Shown: piece after piece, positions 61,601 to 64,000 of the stretch | Numbering within the stretch: the first letter of the stretch is position 1 | Layout of the letters: the number at the start of each line of letters is the position of its first letter | Assembly (NCBI GenBank): GCA_020024285.1 | Contig: JAHHTZ010000001.1 | Coordinates: 186,001-250,000, forward strand | Direction: 5' to 3' | From: Oscillospiraceae bacterium | GTDB lineage: Bacteria > Bacillota > Clostridia > Oscillospirales > Ruminococcaceae | DNA length: 64,000 nucleotides | Notes under the pieces: generated by a model | Database searches by the model: none | Told to the model about the DNA's origin: nothing | Seen by the model: only the letters and a program-made list of their open reading frames with translations | Translations under genes and position numbers: made by a program

Positions 61601-61884
61601 TACACCCGGCGCACCGCCCCGTCGTCCTCGGAAAAGGTCAGCTCCACAAACGGCTTGACGCTCTCCTTGACAAAATGGCTTTGCAGCTCCACGCCGTCCT
61701 TTTTGTTGGAGCCGGAGCTTGCCTCCCCATACAGCGCAAAGACGATGGCATCAAAGATCGTCGTCTTTCCCGCTCCGGTGTCGCCCGTGATGAGAAAAAG
61801 GTTTTGGCTTCGGTCTTCAAAATCGATGGTCGTGCGCTTTCCGTAGGAGCCAAACGCCTCCATCGTCAACTGGATCGGCTTCAT
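58687..61884 (-). CDS. sbcC: Exonuclease subunit SbcC
   Basis: A 1065-residue SMC-like ATPase. Walker A GDTGAGKTT is at residues 34-42; two long coiled-coil arms flank the zinc hook CPVC at 541-544; the C-terminal half-domain has the signature MLSGGESFLAALSLALGMAD and Walker B LDMMFIDEGFGALSDE. With SbcD it removes hairpins and protein-blocked DNA ends. It starts one base after the sbcD stop behind GGAGGTGAAG. Confidence 0.97.
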   Translation of the reverse strand: MKPIQLTMEAFGSYGKRTTIDFEDRSQNLFLITGDTGAGKTTIFDAIVFALYGEASSGSNKKDGVELQSHFVKESVKPFVELTFSEDDGAVRRVYTVRRVPHHIRPLKRGSGVTEESESVTLWMPDGTEYPTKEAKAKIEEIVGLTKKQFMQVAMIAQGEFMDLLRTKSDERKKIFRKLFDTQLYEGIVNKLKERCAEKRELLKREYERCQNDLANIRIPAEYEGRERLAAQIEAIQNADEGKKLSFANLREISCELDTLCTVLEDSREQAQRIEQEAQKKNEENRDALLRAQDLQTVFGELAAAQRELASCDAMQKEIDEAQELVKKIGAAYEIKSCYERYDDIKKRVSELEGRLASEQERLPQLQQRSQEQDRCEEAAKTQQEQELAHYTEVYERVKKAKDDFAKIKEAQRDCTARQAQMQLKIKAAQTAQKILDAFSQTEQEQRQLEGRLTEVPAKLEQLKARLMQAARIKEHLDTLKAMFEELTKQKAAQKSTLEQYEKSKREHEEKSVVYENAYGKFLDAQAGLLAQEKLCEGQPCPVCGSISHPNPAKLAQEHRELTREFLDSLKKEVDLLAQRREKAASDAKTAAEVFKRDEERLDEEKQKLRAEMEQHIPDLPEKMNLKMREDCLREYQQTLKTQELALKEEEKTLLAVREWLGKAAEEKTVLESRRNQTQEEAQNAQIEYQKSKTTLLHLDTAKDYPTESAADDALHEAQRKKAEQDAAFNRAREDAARAREEKNNAQTRISQLLEQLPRERDEQERRKEEYRMILREKQLSQEEWQQLTVQHQREEMQTLQEKIEVHKTRRDTAKGRLDSAQKSIGTQQPPQLEELRQRREESQAALELAQEKLKSYQYNERNREILQKLTDRQQEREKNSKEYSTLKGLYDLLSGNVTGSRMDLETFVQRCYLKKILRSANKRFEEMSGGQFELRMYDIEKAGEGKNRGLDLMVYSNVTGREQEVRMLSGGESFLAALSLALGMADEIQQNSAAVHLDMMFIDEGFGALSDECRNQAVRVLQRMADGSKLIGIISHVSELKQQIENQLIVTKNESGSSVRWQIS

Positions 61885-61885
61885 G

Positions 61886-63034
61886 CTACTTCACCTCCTG
61901 TACATCGTGGATGATATCGCGCAGGATTTCTTGTTCTTCCTCGGTCATCTCCTTGAGGAAGGAACAGCACAGCGCAAAGGGATCGAGCGTCATTTCTTCG
62001 TCCTGCTCGATGGTATAATCAAGCCGCCTTTGAAATTCGCGGCGCACCTCCAGCAGATTGGGGAACGCTGTGCGCAGGCGCTCCTGCATCTCAAACACGT
62101 CAAGATCGGTGGGGTCCGTCAAAATAACGGTGACGTAATCGTCGCAGGCCTGTGCGAGGACCTCTTCCAGCAGACCCTTGAGGATACGCACCTCGCGAAG
62201 GGGGGAAAGCGGCAGGACGCTTGTTTTGACATTCCCCTTCTCGGACAGCTCTACAAGGATGATCCCCTTTTGCTGCTGCGCTTCGCTGACGGAGCAGGCA
62301 AGCGGCGTCCCGCAATAGCGGTAATATTCGCTGCCCACCTTCATCGGTTTGTGGATATGCCCCAGTGCTGCATAGTCGAACGGTTCCAGCACCTGCGCCG
62401 ATACTTCATCGATGTTCCCCACCACACACAGCTCGGAGCCCATGCGCTCGATCTCGTCTGCGCTTTTCCCCTTCGGAAGATAAAACTGGTGGCTGACAAG
62501 GACATTGCGCTTTGTAGTATCGATCGATTCGCGCGCGATGAGGCGCTCTATGGTGTCGGAGTAGGACAGGAGTGTCCCGTCCTCCTGCGTTCCCACCACC
62601 ATCTTTGCCATGGAGGGCTTCACAAACGGTAGAAGGTAGAAATCCACGGTTCCGAATTCGTCCTGCATCGTCACCCGTTCGATGTGCTCCTGCGGCGTTC
62701 TCGGAGGAAGCCCGATCATATAAAGATGCTGCCGGGAGAGCAGGCTGCGCAGGCAGTTGAGCCTTGGGGCGCTGTCGTGGTTGCCGCTGATCACCATGAC
62801 CACTGCATCGGGCAGAGCACACATCAGCTCGGTGATGAACCAGTCAAAGAGCTCCACCGCTTCGGCAGAAGGGATCGCCTTGTCGTAGACATCGCCTGCA
62901 ATGACGACTGCGTCGGGCTGCTCCTGCACGCCATAGCGCACGATTTCATTCAGAATATATTTTTGATCCTCCATAAGATCGCGATTGATCAGTTTTAATC
63001 CGATGTGCAAATCGGACAGATGAAAGAATTTCAC
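61886..63034 (-). CDS. sbcD: Exonuclease subunit SbcD (Mre11-like)
   Basis: A 382-residue metallophosphoesterase; GTG 63034 behind GGGAGGAC. Phosphoesterase motifs HLSDLHIG, AGDVYDKAIPS, ISGNHDSAPRL, VSHQFY and LGHIHKPMKVG are complete. It provides the nuclease for the SbcCD complex. It is first of the two-gene operon. Confidence 0.97.
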   Translation of the reverse strand: MKFFHLSDLHIGLKLINRDLMEDQKYILNEIVRYGVQEQPDAVVIAGDVYDKAIPSAEAVELFDWFITELMCALPDAVVMVISGNHDSAPRLNCLRSLLSRQHLYMIGLPPRTPQEHIERVTMQDEFGTVDFYLLPFVKPSMAKMVVGTQEDGTLLSYSDTIERLIARESIDTTKRNVLVSHQFYLPKGKSADEIERMGSELCVVGNIDEVSAQVLEPFDYAALGHIHKPMKVGSEYYRYCGTPLACSVSEAQQQKGIILVELSEKGNVKTSVLPLSPLREVRILKGLLEEVLAQACDDYVTVILTDPTDLDVFEMQERLRTAFPNLLEVRREFQRRLDYTIEQDEEMTLDPFALCCSFLKEMTEEEQEILRDIIHDVQEVK

Positions 63035-63107
63035 TTGCTTGTCCTCCCATGTTCTGTATCAGCTATACTACGATTATACTTCCTTGCGCCCCATCCTTCA
63101 AGCTCTG

Positions 63108-63212
63108 TCAGCGGTATCGTTTGGTGTAAGCGTGGTGTAAAAAAGGCAGAAGGCTCTGTGCGGCTGGCTGTTTTCCTGCTGTAAAGCGGGGATCTTCTTT
63201 ATTACCGTACAT
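63108..63212 (-). CDS. Small ORF with strong ribosome site (34 codons)
   Basis: A short minus-strand frame from ATG 63212 preceded by AGGAGGTCATTTGT encodes MYGNKEDPRF plus 24 more residues, ending in KRYR. Its first 13 bases match the start of the small Cys-rich gene at 9515 (ATGTACGGTAATAA). It may be a small protein or the relic of a related gene. The rest of 63035-63545 holds no other gene that I can support. Confidence 0.35.
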   Translation of the reverse strand: MYGNKEDPRFTAGKQPAAQSLLPFLHHAYTKRYR

Positions 63213-63479
63213 ACAAATGACCTCCTAAACATAAATTTCAAACTATACTATGTTCGGCGCTGTCTTTTGGTTCCGATCTTTTTTTGCGCTGTTCATAAGA
63301 ACATGGGCCCTGCACAAATAAGACCGGTGCGTCTGCCCCGCTTCCTCGCTGTGGAAGAGGCGGTATACTCTATCATAAGGAAAAACCCTGTCCAGAGTTC
63401 CTGTTTTTTGAGAAAAGTCAAAGAAAAATACTTTTGAATTTTGAGAATGCGGATTCGACAAAAAAATGGGCTTCAGGAT

Positions 63480-63508
63480 TTGTGCAGGGATTGCTTTCGT
63501 GCTATAAT
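63480..63508 (+). promoter_or_regulatory. Promoter of the DUF1275 gene
   Basis: TTGTGC (63480-63485) and TATAAT (63503-63508), 17 bases apart, about 40 bases before the start codon. Confidence 0.75.
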
Positions 63509-63545
63509 AAGAACGATTTGAAACTTAACAAAAAGGGATGATCTG

Positions 63546-64000
63546 TTGATAACTCGAAACATACAAATGTCCGAATCCCTGTCGGTCGGTGCCATTCTTG
63601 CAGTGTCCGGCGGATTTTTTGATGTATATACCTACCTGTGCCGCGGCGGTGTGTTCGCCAATGCACAGACCGGCAACATCGTTTTGCTGGGGATGAAGCT
63701 GGCAGAGGGTCAGCTTCGTTCTGCAATGCATTACGTGCTCTCCATCATAGCCTTTGTGCTGGGAGTGATCGTGGCAGAGCGGGTCAAGCAGCATTACAAG
63801 CGGCGCGCCAGCCTTCTGTTTCATTGGAGGCAGATCGTGGTCCTTCAGGAAATTGTGCTGCTCGTTCTCATTGCCTTTTTGCCCCAAAGCTGGAACATGA
63901 TCGCAAACGTGATGATCTCCTTCATCTGCGCGATGCAGGTGGAAACCTTCCGCAAGGTGCGCGGGAGCACCTTTGCCACCACCATGTGCACAGGGAACCT
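63546..64000 (+). CDS. DUF1275 (YoaK-like) membrane protein, C-terminus cut by window edge
   Basis: The plus-strand frame starts at TTG 63546, seven bases after AAGGGATG, and reads LITRNIQMSESLSVGAILAVSGGFFDVYTYLCRGGVFANAQTGNIVLLGMKLAEGQ to the window end. The GGFFDVYTYL...FANAQTGNIVLLG block is the DUF1275/YoaK hallmark. Six spans are expected for the full protein. Function unproven. The alternative ATG 63567 lacks a ribosome site. Confidence 0.88.
   Translation, partial: MITRNIQMSESLSVGAILAVSGGFFDVYTYLCRGGVFANAQTGNIVLLGMKLAEGQLRSAMHYVLSIIAFVLGVIVAERVKQHYKRRASLLFHWRQIVVLQEIVLLVLIAFLPQSWNMIANVMISFICAMQVETFRKVRGSTFATTMCTGN

Overview
The window looks like chromosomal DNA of a mid-G+C, Gram-positive anaerobe of the class Clostridia, most plausibly Oscillospirales/Ruminococcaceae-like. 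This is inferred from the gene families (Asp23, DUF3793, DUF5058, DUF6199-like, a TsaD paralogue beside nusB and xseA, Cpr/LanFEG-type peptide protection), strong AGGAGG ribosome binding sites and many compact intrinsic terminators. No rRNA, tRNA or CRISPR array was seen.

Layout. 1-6.7 kb (minus): end of a housekeeping operon (nusB, tsaD-like, xseA), an Asp23 protein, a cell-wall amidase, a DUF6199-like protein and prfB. 6.8-9.5 kb: a BlaI/BlaR1-type regulator pair with two operators, and a very small Cys/Gly/Asn repeat protein. 9.6-15.9 kb (minus): a complete phosphate operon, pstSCAB-phoU-phoP-phoR. 16.3-17.9 kb: a DUF3793 protein behind a promoter with two DtxR-like palindromes, and a coiled-coil protein. 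18.0-22.2 kb (plus): a LanFEG-type lantibiotic protection transporter with its two-component system. 22.3-28.5 kb: an RtcB-family ligase, a Crp/Fnr regulator divergent from a ferredoxin-like protein, a chemoreceptor with an outside CZB-like domain and an apparent one-base start frameshift, and a cation/proton antiporter behind a fluoride (crcB) riboswitch. 28.5-34.2 kb (minus): a two-component system with an ABC transporter (914-codon frame, FtsX-type permease), plus a lipoprotein. 34.4-36.1 kb: a SUKH-domain protein and a GNAT acetyltransferase. 36.5-42.2 kb (plus): two membrane proteins (one DUF5058), two M20 amidohydrolases and a PucR regulator, the best candidate for an uncharacterised uptake-and-hydrolysis system. 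42.4-48.5 kb: a second SUKH protein, a CPBP protease, a PspA-GIDE-DUF1963 membrane-stress cluster, a DUF1835/DUF3658 protein and a small membrane protein. 48.6-54.5 kb (minus): an oppABCDF peptide importer with a structured 200-base leader. 55.4-57.7 kb: a lipoprotein and an isolated Tn916-type int/xis pair. 57.9-64.0 kb: a TPR membrane protein, sbcDC, and the start of a DUF1275 membrane protein.

How the genes fit together. Much of the window is envelope sensing and solute uptake: three two-component systems (phosphate, lantibiotic, and one next to an FtsX-type transporter), a BlaR1-type protease sensor, PspA, phosphate, peptide and probable N-acyl amino-acid uptake, and fluoride-responsive ion export. 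Positions and motifs were read directly from the sequence. Family names come from recognition of conserved motifs, and no database search was run.
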